Assembly (NCBI GenBank): GCA_021828525.1
Contig: JAJZGM010000091.1
Coordinates: 1 to 5,838, forward strand
Direction of reading: 5' to 3'
DNA: 5,838 nucleotides
Origin: Nitrospirota bacterium
Lineage (GTDB): Bacteria; Nitrospirota; Leptospirillia; Leptospirillales; Leptospirillaceae
This document shows positions 1-5,189 of the stretch, in pieces. The notes under the pieces are model-generated. The model worked only from the letters and a program-made list of their open reading frames with translations. It was not told where the DNA came from and did no database searches. The position numbers and the translations under genes are program-made. The first letter of the stretch is position 1. Each line of letters begins with the position of its first letter.

Positions 1-1231
1 CCCGCTCGATCTGATCGCGGGTGGTCTTGTCGAGATCCGAGGCAAACTGGGCAAAGGCCGCCAGTTCCCGGAACTGGGCCATTTCAAGCCGCATCTTTCC
101 CGCCACCTGCTTCATCGCCTTGATCTGGGCTGCCCCTCCGACACGGGAGACGGAAATGCCCGGATTGATGGCCGGCCGGATGCCCGAATAGAAGAGGTCG
201 GTCTCGAGGTAGATCTGGCCATCGGTGATGGAGATGACATTGGTCGGAACGAAGGCGGAAACGTCCCCGGCCTGGGTCTCGATGATGGGAAGGGCCGTCA
301 GGGATCCCCCTCCGTTCTTTTCGTTGAGCCGGGCCGCCCGCTCAAGAAGACGGGAATGGAGATAGAAAACGTCTCCGGGATAGGCCTCGCGTCCCGGGGG
401 ACGCCGAAGAAGGAGGGACATCTGGCGGTAGGCCCAGGCATGCTTTGTCAGATCATCGTAGACAATGAGGGCATCCATTCCGCGGTCCCTGAAATATTCG
501 CCCATGGCGCAGCCGGCGTAGGGAGCGATGTACTGGAGTGCGGCGGGTTCGGCCGCGGAGGCGGAAACGACGATCGTATACTCCAGGGCTCCATGTTTCT
601 CCAGGGTCCGGACCACATTCACGACGCTCGAGGCCTTCTGGCCGATGGCGACGTAAATGCAGACCACGTTGTTCCCCTTCTGGTTGATGATGGTGTCGAG
701 GGCGATCGTTGTCTTTCCGGTCTGCCGGTCTCCGATGATGAGCTCACGCTGGCCGCGGCCGATTGGAATCATGGCATCGATCGACTTGATCCCGGTCTGG
801 AGGGGAACAGAGACGGACTTTCGCGTGGAGACGCCCGGAGCGATCTTTTCAATAGGCGAGTGAAGCTCGGCCTTGACCGGACCTTTCCCGTCGAGCGGCT
901 CCCCCATGGGGTTGACCACCCGACCGACCAGACCGGGGCCGACCGGAACCTCCATGATCTTACCCGTCGTCCGGACCTCGTCGCCGACAACGGCTTCCTC
1001 GCCCCCCTCGAGAATCACCGCCCCGATTTCGTTCTCCTCGAGGTTCAAAACCAGGGCCGAGCCGCCCTTGATGATTTCGAGCATCTCCCCGTACATGGCC
1101 TTTTCAAGCCCCGAGATACGAAGAATTCCGTCTCCGGAGGAGAGGATTGTTCCGCGATCGGAGGTTTCGACCCCTCCCTTGAAGCTTCCCAGATTTTTCA
1201 TCAGGTTTTCGGTAATATCTGAACTTTTCAA
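1..1231 (-). CDS. atpA: F1 ATP synthase subunit alpha, 3' end outside window
   Basis: This is the non-catalytic nucleotide-binding subunit of the F1 head; three copies alternate with beta. 410 residues are visible of a family length near 500, and the C-terminal helical domain is cut at the left edge. Residues 1-100 form the N-terminal beta-barrel (RGTILSSGDGILRI, then GKIMEVPVGPGLVGRVVNPMG). The Walker A motif is GDRQTGKT at 167-174 and the Walker B strand is ALIVYDD at 254-260. Further family blocks are RRPPGREAYPGDVFYLHSRL at about 276-295 and LTALPIIETQAGDVSAFVPT at 311-330. The signature PAINPGISVSR at 353-363 ends in the arginine that reaches the beta catalytic site. The start is TTG at 1231. 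It has GAGG five bases upstream, no in-frame ATG or GTG lies close above it, and it gives an N-terminus (KSSDITENLMKNL) like other alpha subunits. The next ATG is at codon 11. Identity is essentially certain; only the exact start is inferred. Confidence 0.98.
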   Translation of the reverse strand, partial: MKSSDITENLMKNLGSFKGGVETSDRGTILSSGDGILRISGLEKAMYGEMLEIIKGGSALVLNLEENEIGAVILEGGEEAVVGDEVRTTGKIMEVPVGPGLVGRVVNPMGEPLDGKGPVKAELHSPIEKIAPGVSTRKSVSVPLQTGIKSIDAMIPIGRGQRELIIGDRQTGKTTIALDTIINQKGNNVVCIYVAIGQKASSVVNVVRTLEKHGALEYTIVVSASAAEPAALQYIAPYAGCAMGEYFRDRGMDALIVYDDLTKHAWAYRQMSLLLRRPPGREAYPGDVFYLHSRLLERAARLNEKNGGGSLTALPIIETQAGDVSAFVPTNVISITDGQIYLETDLFYSGIRPAINPGISVSRVGGAAQIKAMKQVAGKMRLEMAQFRELAAFAQFASDLDKTTRDQIER

Positions 1232-1256
1232 GGCACCCTCATATCGATTGAATGTC

Positions 1257-1271
1257 GCCCGCCCGGCGGGC
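1257..1271 (-). other. GC-rich hairpin upstream of atpA
   Basis: The inverted repeat GCCCGC / GCGGGC (1257-1262 and 1266-1271) has a three-base loop. It lies in the 81-base gap between atpH and atpA, about 25 bases before the atpA start. No T-run follows it in the operon direction, so it does not look like a terminator. A role in mRNA processing or stability is inference. Confidence 0.45.
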
Positions 1272-1289
1272 CTTTATTCTGCGCCCGGA

Positions 1290-1309
1290 ACTCCCCTCAT
1301 CCGGGGAGT
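1290..1309 (-). other. Hairpin just after the atpH stop codon
   Basis: The 7-bp inverted repeat ACTCCCC / GGGGAGT (1290-1296 and 1303-1309) has a six-base loop. It begins a few bases after the atpH stop codon in transcription order. No U-tract follows, so termination is unlikely. It could mark an mRNA processing or stabilising site between delta (one per complex) and alpha (three per complex). Confidence 0.45.
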
Positions 1310-1312
1310 CTC

Positions 1313-1924
1313 TCAGGCCGTTTTCAACAGCTGACGCTCGAGTTCCCGTATCCTGGCCGCCAGACTGGCATCCCAAACCCGGGAACCAATCCGGATTTCA
1401 AGGCCGGCCATAAGCTCGGGCCGGACCTTCCAGACCGGCTTGACGGAAAGACGTTGGCCCGACGACTTGGAGGCTGCCAGATCCCGACCCGGTCCGTCAT
1501 TGACGAAGCGAAGAAGGGCTTCCGTGATTTTCGACTGGACATCAGGAGAGAGTGGGGCAGGAGAATGAACCTCCACCACGACCCGGCCGGCCTGAAGATC
1601 GAAGCGTGTCTCCAGGGCCTTTTGAAGAAAGGGGATACCCTCCCACAGGTTCTCCCTGAGAAGGGGTTCGAGAAGGAGCTCCTCGTGATCCGGAAGATCG
1701 CGGCCCAGGGATTCGGAAAGAAGATTCCGGAAAAAACCTGTCTTGTCTTCGAGGGAATACCGTCCATCCAGGGCAAAACTCATTGCCGGGCGAATTTTCC
1801 GGATCCTGTTCATGAGGTCCAGGACGGCCATCCACCGGTCAAGCGTCCCTTCATCCGTTCCGATCATGCCGGCGATCGCTCCGGCCCATCTCTCCAGGAA
1901 CCGTTCGTCAACCCGCCGCCCCAT
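1313..1924 (-). CDS. atpH: F1Fo ATP synthase subunit delta (OSCP-type)
   Basis: Delta caps the F1 head and ties it to the peripheral stalk made by b. The protein has 203 residues, somewhat longer than the usual 175-185, and its N-terminal helical half is divergent. The C-terminal block is the recognisable part: VRPELMAGLEIRIGSRVWDA at about 165-184, then SLAARIRELERQLL at about 185-198. It follows the family pattern of a glycine pair, then IRIG, then D-x-S and a final amphipathic helix. The first glycine of the usual GG pair is Ala here. The ATG overlaps the atpF stop by one base (TGATG), and AGAGGAAGG inside the end of atpF supplies the ribosome site seven bases upstream, so translation is probably coupled to b. 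Position between b and alpha is the standard bacterial order and supports the call more strongly than the N-terminal sequence does. Confidence 0.93.
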   Translation of the reverse strand: MGRRVDERFLERWAGAIAGMIGTDEGTLDRWMAVLDLMNRIRKIRPAMSFALDGRYSLEDKTGFFRNLLSESLGRDLPDHEELLLEPLLRENLWEGIPFLQKALETRFDLQAGRVVVEVHSPAPLSPDVQSKITEALLRFVNDGPGRDLAASKSSGQRLSVKPVWKVRPELMAGLEIRIGSRVWDASLAARIRELERQLLKTA

Positions 1925-1926
1925 CA
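1922..1926 (-). promoter_or_regulatory. atpF/atpH stop-start overlap (TGATG)
   Basis: The TGA of atpF (1926-1924) and the ATG of atpH (1924-1922) share one A. With the purine-rich AGAGGAAGG at 1932-1940, this suggests translational coupling and helps fix the atpH start. The overlap is seen directly; coupling is inferred. Confidence 0.75.
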
Positions 1927-2430
1927 GCCGGCCTTCCTCTCGTCGAGAGCTTTCATCGCCTTGTTGATAAAGAGAACCTTCTGCGTGTCCGAGAGGCTTT
2001 CCTCGAGCAGGGTTTCAAGACTCCGAACGATGAGAGTCACCGTCTCCGTCCGGAGGTCCCCCTTCATCTTTTCCCGGTCGGCCGCGATCTGGGCCGCGGC
2101 CTTGTCGAGTTCCGCCTTGACGGAAAGGGCCAGTTCCTTTTCGCGTTCCTCCCTGAGCGTGCGGGCCATTTCCTCGGCCTGGCGAATCATGGCGTCGGAC
2201 TGGGCCCGGGCTTTTTCGAGAATGGCGCGCTGCTCGGCCAGAAGGCGTTCGGACTCCTCGCGATTGGCCCGGGCGGCCTCGAGGTCGGAGGAGACCTTTT
2301 TCCGGCGTTCCTCAAGAATCCGTGTCATGGCGGGGTACAGGTATTTCGCGACGATCAGAAGCATCAGCGCAAAGGACACCACCGACCAGAAGACAAGAGA
2401 CGGGAAAAACTTCGTATCAAACTGAGGCAT
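1924..2430 (-). CDS. atpF: Fo ATP synthase subunit b, peripheral stalk
   Basis: Subunit b anchors the peripheral stalk in the membrane and holds the F1 head against rotation through delta. The product has 168 residues, normal for the family. One hydrophobic segment lies at about residues 8-32, followed by YPAMTRILEERRKKV at the membrane exit. A long, highly charged helix rich in Ala, Glu, Arg and Lys runs from about 36 to 140 and should form the dimeric coiled coil. The C-terminal part (about 125-168) would contact delta. The N-terminus MPQFDTKFFPSLVFW resembles the b' (AtpF') type more than the E. coli b type, yet no second b gene is present between c and delta, so a homodimer is the simplest reading. 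The start is ATG at 2430 with AAAGGA seven bases upstream. It lies 96 bases after the end of atpE. Confidence 0.96.
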   Translation of the reverse strand: MPQFDTKFFPSLVFWSVVSFALMLLIVAKYLYPAMTRILEERRKKVSSDLEAARANREESERLLAEQRAILEKARAQSDAMIRQAEEMARTLREEREKELALSVKAELDKAAAQIAADREKMKGDLRTETVTLIVRSLETLLEESLSDTQKVLFINKAMKALDERKAG

Positions 2431-2489
2431 GGTCCAATCCTTTGATTCCCTGATGGTGATCCGTCCGACTGCCGTGAATCAGCCGGGTC

Positions 2490-2506
2490 GTCCGGAAACT
2501 CCGGAC
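2490..2506 (-). other. Hairpin in the atpE-atpF gap
   Basis: The perfect 6-bp stem GTCCGG / CCGGAC (2490-2495 and 2501-2506) has a five-base loop. It lies about 20 bases downstream of the atpE stop in transcription order. No T-run follows, so it is more likely an mRNA 3'-end protection or processing element than a terminator. Confidence 0.5.
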
Positions 2507-2522
2507 TTTCGGATCCGGAAAG
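2506..2522 (-). other. Second small inverted repeat immediately after atpE
   Basis: CTTTC / GAAAG arms (2506-2510 and 2518-2522) flank a seven-base centre that includes the palindrome GGATCC. It starts four bases after the atpE stop and shares one base with the neighbouring GTCCGG hairpin. The stem is short and its stability uncertain. Confidence 0.35.
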
Positions 2523-2526
2523 AGGT

Positions 2527-2757
2527 CTACTTTCTGAGACCCATGATGATAAAGGCGATCACGAGCGCATAGAGGGCCACGGCTTCCGAGAGGGCGAAGC
2601 CAAGCCACATGTACTTGGAGACGCGGCCTTCGATCTCGGGCTGGCGGGCGACGGCCTCGATCATTTTCCCGAAGATATACCCGATTCCGGCTCCCGATCC
2701 GGCCACACCGATCGCCGCGGCACCCATACCGATCAACGCTGCTGCATGCACATCCAT
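2527..2757 (-). CDS. atpE: Fo ATP synthase subunit c, rotor ring
   Basis: Subunit c forms the membrane ring whose rotation is driven by ion flow past subunit a. The product has 76 residues folding as a helical hairpin. Helix 1 is about 5-35 with the glycine-rich GSGAGIGYIFGK at 20-31. The polar loop is ARQPE at 37-41, the site that contacts gamma and epsilon. Helix 2 is about 48-73 with the ion-carrying carboxylate Glu58 in LSEAVALYALV. The sodium-type ligands are absent: the helix 1 Gln position is Ile25, and the Ser-Thr after the Glu are Ala59-Val60. Coupling to protons is therefore predicted. The ATG at 2757 has a perfect AGGAGG nine bases upstream, the strongest ribosome site in the operon, which fits the high copy number of c. 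It starts 37 bases after atpB. Confidence 0.97.
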   Translation of the reverse strand: MDVHAAALIGMGAAAIGVAGSGAGIGYIFGKMIEAVARQPEIEGRVSKYMWLGFALSEAVALYALVIAFIIMGLRK

Positions 2758-2766
2758 GAAAAAGTT

Positions 2767-2772
2767 CCTCCT
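2767..2772 (-). promoter_or_regulatory. Strong ribosome binding site of atpE
   Basis: AGGAGG is a full match to the anti-Shine-Dalgarno core, nine bases from the atpE ATG. It is stronger than the sites seen for alpha (GAGG), b (AAAGGA) and atpZ (GAAGG), consistent with c being needed in many copies per complex. Confidence 0.8.
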
Positions 2773-2794
2773 GAGGATTGAAGAAAAGCTGTCG

Positions 2795-3529
2795 TTAGTG
2801 GTTCAACTTCATCGCCTGCCCCAGATAGACGGCGGAGAGGACGGCGAAGATATAAGCCTGGATAAAGGCCACCAGGACTTCGAGCAGGTAAAGGACGACC
2901 GAAATGGAAAATGGCAGCCACTTGAGATAGATCGCAAGCGAGGTCGTCAGGCTCAGGAGCACGAAGAGGATCGTATGCCCGGCCGTCATGTTGGCAAAGA
3001 GACGAACCGCCAGGGAGAGCGGCCGCGCAAGCTGGGAGATGATTTCGATCGGGACGACAAGAGGCATCATCCATCCCGGAACCCCCTCCGGAACAAGGAT
3101 CGAGAGGAATTTCATCCCGTGCTTCACGAACCCGATCACAAGGCTGATGAGATAGACCGTGACGGCCAGGAGTCCCGTGACGACGATCTGGGAGGTGATC
3201 GTGTAAACCCCCGGAATCAGACCCAGAAAATTGCTGAGAAAGACGAAGAGAAAGAGGACGAAAATCGGAAGAAGGAACTTTTTCCGGTTTTCCGCGCCCA
3301 CATTTTCGTCGACGACGGTCGTCAATGTGTCAAAAAGCATCTCGAGAGTCGTCTGGAAACGTCCCGGAACGAGGGTTGCCACCCGGACGAAATAAAGACT
3401 CGCCAGGGCCGTGATACCCACCATCAACCACAGGGAGACCACCGCCTGCGTCACGGAAATGTCGAATCCCAGGAGATGAAGACGGATGATCGGATGAAGG
3501 AAAAACTCTTCCAGAGGATTGCCCTGCAA
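2795..3529 (-). CDS. atpB: Fo ATP synthase subunit a, proton channel
   Basis: Subunit a provides the two proton half-channels next to the c ring. From the preferred start it has 244 residues, with hydrophobic helices at about 28-51, 84-108, 114-136, 168-200 and 205-236. The key block ARPLSLAVRLFANMTAGH carries the essential arginine, Arg176 (E. coli Arg210). The E. coli Glu219 position is His185 and the His245 position is Glu217, the reciprocal exchange found in many bacteria and mitochondria. Gln224 matches Gln252. The reading frame continues to a TTG at 3541, which has no ribosome site. The TTG at 3529 has GGAGG five bases upstream and is preferred; there is no suitable ATG nearby. The gene starts 45 bases after atpZ and ends 37 bases before atpE. 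Family identity is certain; the start differs by four residues between the two options. Confidence 0.97.
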   Translation of the reverse strand: MQGNPLEEFFLHPIIRLHLLGFDISVTQAVVSLWLMVGITALASLYFVRVATLVPGRFQTTLEMLFDTLTTVVDENVGAENRKKFLLPIFVLFLFVFLSNFLGLIPGVYTITSQIVVTGLLAVTVYLISLVIGFVKHGMKFLSILVPEGVPGWMMPLVVPIEIISQLARPLSLAVRLFANMTAGHTILFVLLSLTTSLAIYLKWLPFSISVVLYLLEVLVAFIQAYIFAVLSAVYLGQAMKLNH

Positions 3530-3534
3530 CCATG

Positions 3535-3539
3535 CCTCC
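3535..3539 (-). promoter_or_regulatory. Ribosome site that selects a TTG start for atpB
   Basis: GGAGG lies five bases before TTG 3529. The upstream TTG at 3541 overlaps this motif region and has only AT-rich sequence before it. This decides the start for the a subunit. An ATG at 3533 lies in another frame and gives no atpB product. Confidence 0.65.
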
Positions 3540-3574
3540 AAATGTTACGAAAATTCGGCGAAAGAGCCGGAACC

Positions 3575-3802
3575 TCAGCTCTTGTCGCTGTCGTCGTCGA
3601 TCAGCCGGCTCATCTCGCGGAAGACCAGCCAGAACCCGGTCACCCCGCCGATCACCAGCCCCAGGAGCGACAGGGCCGGAAAAATCTTCATCTTCAGGAT
3701 CGTGTCGAGGTAGTACCCGACAGCGGCGAAGGAGAACGTCACCGCCACCAGCTCGAAACCGACCCTCGCAATGAACCAGCCACCCCGGTTTTGTTGCGCC
3801 AT
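3575..3802 (-). CDS. atpZ: AtpZ/AtpI-type small membrane protein of the ATP synthase operon
   Basis: This is a 75-residue protein with two membrane helices, at about 11-32 and 41-62. The family pattern GYYLD at 29-33 is followed by a short polar turn and the second helix LLGLVIGGVTGFWLVFREM at about 46-64. The tail is acidic (DDDSD). The pattern matches the putative F0F1-ATPase Ca2+/Mg2+ transporter family (ATPase_gene1/AtpZ). Proteins of this kind head many atp operons and have been linked to magnesium uptake or c-ring assembly; the exact role here is not shown by sequence. ATG 3802 has GAAGG seven bases upstream. It is the first gene behind the operon promoter. No separate, longer AtpI (about 120 residues) is present between it and atpB. 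Confidence 0.88.
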   Translation of the reverse strand: MAQQNRGGWFIARVGFELVAVTFSFAAVGYYLDTILKMKIFPALSLLGLVIGGVTGFWLVFREMSRLIDDDSDKS

Positions 3803-3812
3803 GAGAAAACCT

Positions 3813-3857
3813 TCAGGCTAGAACAGATATCCGGAACGTCGCGGACCCGTGATCCAT
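3813..3857 (-). CDS. Possible 14-codon leader ORF in the atp 5' UTR
   Basis: ATG 3857 opens MDHGSATFRISVLA and stops with TGA at 3813-3815, which overlaps the GAAGG ribosome site of atpZ (3810-3814). The only upstream purine stretch is AAGAAAG, a weak site. It lies between the predicted transcription start and atpZ, so ribosomes translating it would terminate on the atpZ initiation region. An ORF this short can arise by chance; expression is unproven. Confidence 0.25.
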   Translation of the reverse strand: MDHGSATFRISVLA

Positions 3858-3888
3858 TTTTTCTTTCTTAAAAAAGCATATCTTTTTT

Positions 3889-3917
3889 ATTATAGCCATT
3901 AAATGAAAAACATTCAA
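3889..3917 (-). promoter_or_regulatory. Sigma70-type promoter of the atp operon
   Basis: Read leftward, the -35 box is TTGAAT (3912-3917) and the -10 box is a perfect TATAAT (3889-3894), with an ideal 17-base spacer. An A-rich discriminator follows, so transcription should start near 3882 and leave a leader of about 80 bases before atpZ. The site sits in a distinctly AT-rich patch within GC-rich surroundings. Confidence 0.85.
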
Positions 3918-3921
3918 GCCA

Positions 3922-3933
3922 CATTCCGGAATG
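3922..3933. promoter_or_regulatory. 12-bp palindrome upstream of the atp promoter
   Basis: CATTCCGGAATG is a perfect inverted repeat whose near end is four bases from the -35 box, about 40-51 bases before the predicted atp start. That position would suit a dimeric activator or repressor. It is also inside the divergent region shared with the gene at 4045. No regulator can be named. Confidence 0.4.
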
Positions 3934-4033
3934 GATGATGCCCCGGGCGGGTTTTCTTGGCTTCCTGGCGTGGACCGGTGTACCCTATAGCATTGAGTCT
4001 TTCCGGACGGAAGGCCTCTGAAAACCCTGACCT

Positions 4034-4037
4034 GAGG
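4034..4037 (+). promoter_or_regulatory. Ribosome binding site of the DUF4149-type gene
   Basis: GAGG lies seven bases before ATG 4045 and supports that start. The plus-strand sequence between about 3950 and 4030 holds no convincing -35/-10 pair. The best candidate, TTGGCT with TACCCT 18 bases on, is weak. Confidence 0.6.
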
Positions 4038-4044
4038 ACTGTCG

Positions 4045-4557
4045 ATGATTCCCCGCATTCTCTGGCTTGTCTATGGCTACCTGCTGGTCTTCATGACGGG
4101 AGGGGCGCTTCTGATGACCCTGTATGTCACCCCCTCACTTTTTGCGCACCTGGGGGTCGCCAAGGCGGGAGAGGCCGTGTCGGTCCTTTTTCCCGGATAT
4201 TTTCACCTTCTCTTTACCGGGGCGATCATCGAGGTCTCTCTCCTCCTGCTCCTCTCCCGGATTTCCTCACGTCCGACCAGGACCCTCCTTTTGGGATGGA
4301 CGGGCGGGCTGGTCCTTTCGGGAGTCCTGGCCCTCTATCTCGGTCCCCATGCCCTGGAGCTCAAACGCCTGCACGACCAGATGCCGTCCGATGTTCCGAG
4401 GTCGGAAGCCTTCGCCATGGCCCACCGCATCACCTTTCTCATCAACCTCTCGCTCCTCCTGGGGCTTCTGGGAGCCACTCTCTCCCTTCTTTCGGGGACT
4501 GTCAGCTCCCCCCCGGAAAGAGCTCATCCGGGCCCGCCGCCAGGAAGTCCGGCCTGA
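4045..4557 (+). CDS. Four-helix membrane protein, DUF4149/TMEM205-like
   Basis: This is a 170-residue integral membrane protein of unknown function. Predicted helices are at about 6-28, 50-71, 80-100 and 130-150. The pattern GGALLMTLYVTPSLFAHLG (about 19-37), then LFPGYFHLL (48-56), a third helix ending LALYLGP (95-101), and a final helix preceded by AMAHRITFLIN (124-134), resembles the DUF4149 (TMEM205-like) family. That assignment is made from memory of the family pattern, not from a search. The last 18 residues (about 153-170) are rich in Pro, Gly and Ser and non-hydrophobic. They are encoded entirely within the region that overlaps the convergent phosphatase gene. The gene diverges from the atp operon and is the only rightward gene seen. 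No link to ATP synthase is shown beyond the shared intergenic region. Confidence 0.75.
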   Translation: MIPRILWLVYGYLLVFMTGGALLMTLYVTPSLFAHLGVAKAGEAVSVLFPGYFHLLFTGAIIEVSLLLLLSRISSRPTRTLLLGWTGGLVLSGVLALYLGPHALELKRLHDQMPSDVPRSEAFAMAHRITFLINLSLLLGLLGATLSLLSGTVSSPPERAHPGPPPGSPA

Positions 4558-5170
4558 AGGAGGGATTTCCTCCGGGGTCACCGAACCCCCACAGGACCCC
4601 GCAGGTCCGCACTCCGGCCCTGGCCCCGGCCTCGACATCCACAGCGCTGTCCCCGACCATGAGGACCCGTCCGGGGTCAACTTCCCGTCCTTCCACAACA
4701 TAAAGGATCGGCATGGGGTGAGGCTTCCTTTCGGAACAGGTATCCCCTCCCACGATTTCCACAAAAAGACGGTCGACCCCCAGCCGTTCGAGAAGGGAGC
4801 GGCACAGTCCCTCCCTTTTGTTTGAGACCACGGCCGAAGGGACGGAAAGCCTCGCGATCCCTTCCGCCATCCCGTCATAGAACCGGGTGTTGTCCGCAAG
4901 GTGGATGCGGTACCATTCCAGGAAGAGATCGATCGCCTTCTCCACCGTTCCCGGAGAAGCCCCCAAAGGAAGCGCCTCGGTCACGAGATGTCGCACACCC
5001 TGGCCAACCATCCGGGAAAACCGGTCGAAAGGGACGAGCGGATACCCCAGGGCCCTCATGGCCACGTTCGTCGCCTCCACCAGGTCCAGCCGCGAATCCA
5101 CGAGCGTCCCGTCCAGGTCCCAGAGGACCAGGTCGTATTCTGAAAGTCTCACTCTTGGGCCTTCGGCCAT
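4502..5170 (-). CDS. HAD-family phosphatase, phosphoglycolate phosphatase type
   Basis: This 222-residue hydrolase has all four HAD motifs. Motif I is WDLDGTLVDS at 17-26, with nucleophile Asp18 and acid/base Asp20. Motif II is VVSNK at 114-118 (Ser116). Motif III is ERKPHP at 147-152 (Lys149). Motif IV is GDSAVDVEAG at 173-182 (Asp174, Asp178). The helical insert between motifs I and II (about 28-95) is the C1-type cap seen in Gph, PpaX and related phosphatases. The substrate is probably a small phosphate ester such as 2-phosphoglycolate, but sequence alone does not settle it. ATG 5170 is chosen because GAGGAG lies six bases upstream; longer in-frame starts at 5206 and 5236 would overlap the permease. 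It follows the permease by 19 bases and is likely co-transcribed. Its 3' end overlaps the convergent gene by 56 bases. Confidence 0.92.
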   Translation of the reverse strand: MAEGPRVRLSEYDLVLWDLDGTLVDSRLDLVEATNVAMRALGYPLVPFDRFSRMVGQGVRHLVTEALPLGASPGTVEKAIDLFLEWYRIHLADNTRFYDGMAEGIARLSVPSAVVSNKREGLCRSLLERLGVDRLFVEIVGGDTCSERKPHPMPILYVVEGREVDPGRVLMVGDSAVDVEAGARAGVRTCGVLWGFGDPGGNPSFRPDFLAAGPDELFPGGS

Positions 5171-5189
5171 TCTTTTCTCCTCATTCTTT

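Noticed and set aside
356..1222. Open frame on the plus strand opposite atpA
   Set aside because: It is the antisense of the strongly conserved alpha subunit and shows no domain features of its own.
1454..2425. Long open frame on the plus strand opposite atpF and atpH
   Set aside because: It covers the b and delta genes in antisense. The product is rich in Ser and Arg with no family pattern, and no ribosome site supports it.
2609..3871. Long open frame on the plus strand opposite atpE, atpB and atpZ
   Set aside because: It is antisense to certain genes. Its translation is a highly charged, low-complexity mix of Asp, Glu, Arg, His and Lys with no recognisable domain, as expected opposite GC-rich membrane protein genes.
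3870..3888. AAAAAAG / CTTTTTT inverted repeat resembling a small bidirectional terminator
   Set aside because: The stem is almost all A-T and half of it lies in the discriminator just upstream of the predicted start, so it would not form in the transcript. It reads better as the AT-rich part of the promoter.
3941..3957. CCCCGGGCGGG followed by TTTTCTT on the plus strand, terminator-like
   Set aside because: The arms do not form a convincing stem and no rightward gene ends nearby.
4000..4012. TTCCG / CGGAA repeat in the 5' region of the gene at 4045
   Set aside because: The loop is only two bases unless the stem is opened. It is one of many TCCGGA-like words in the window and has no sign of being a riboswitch.
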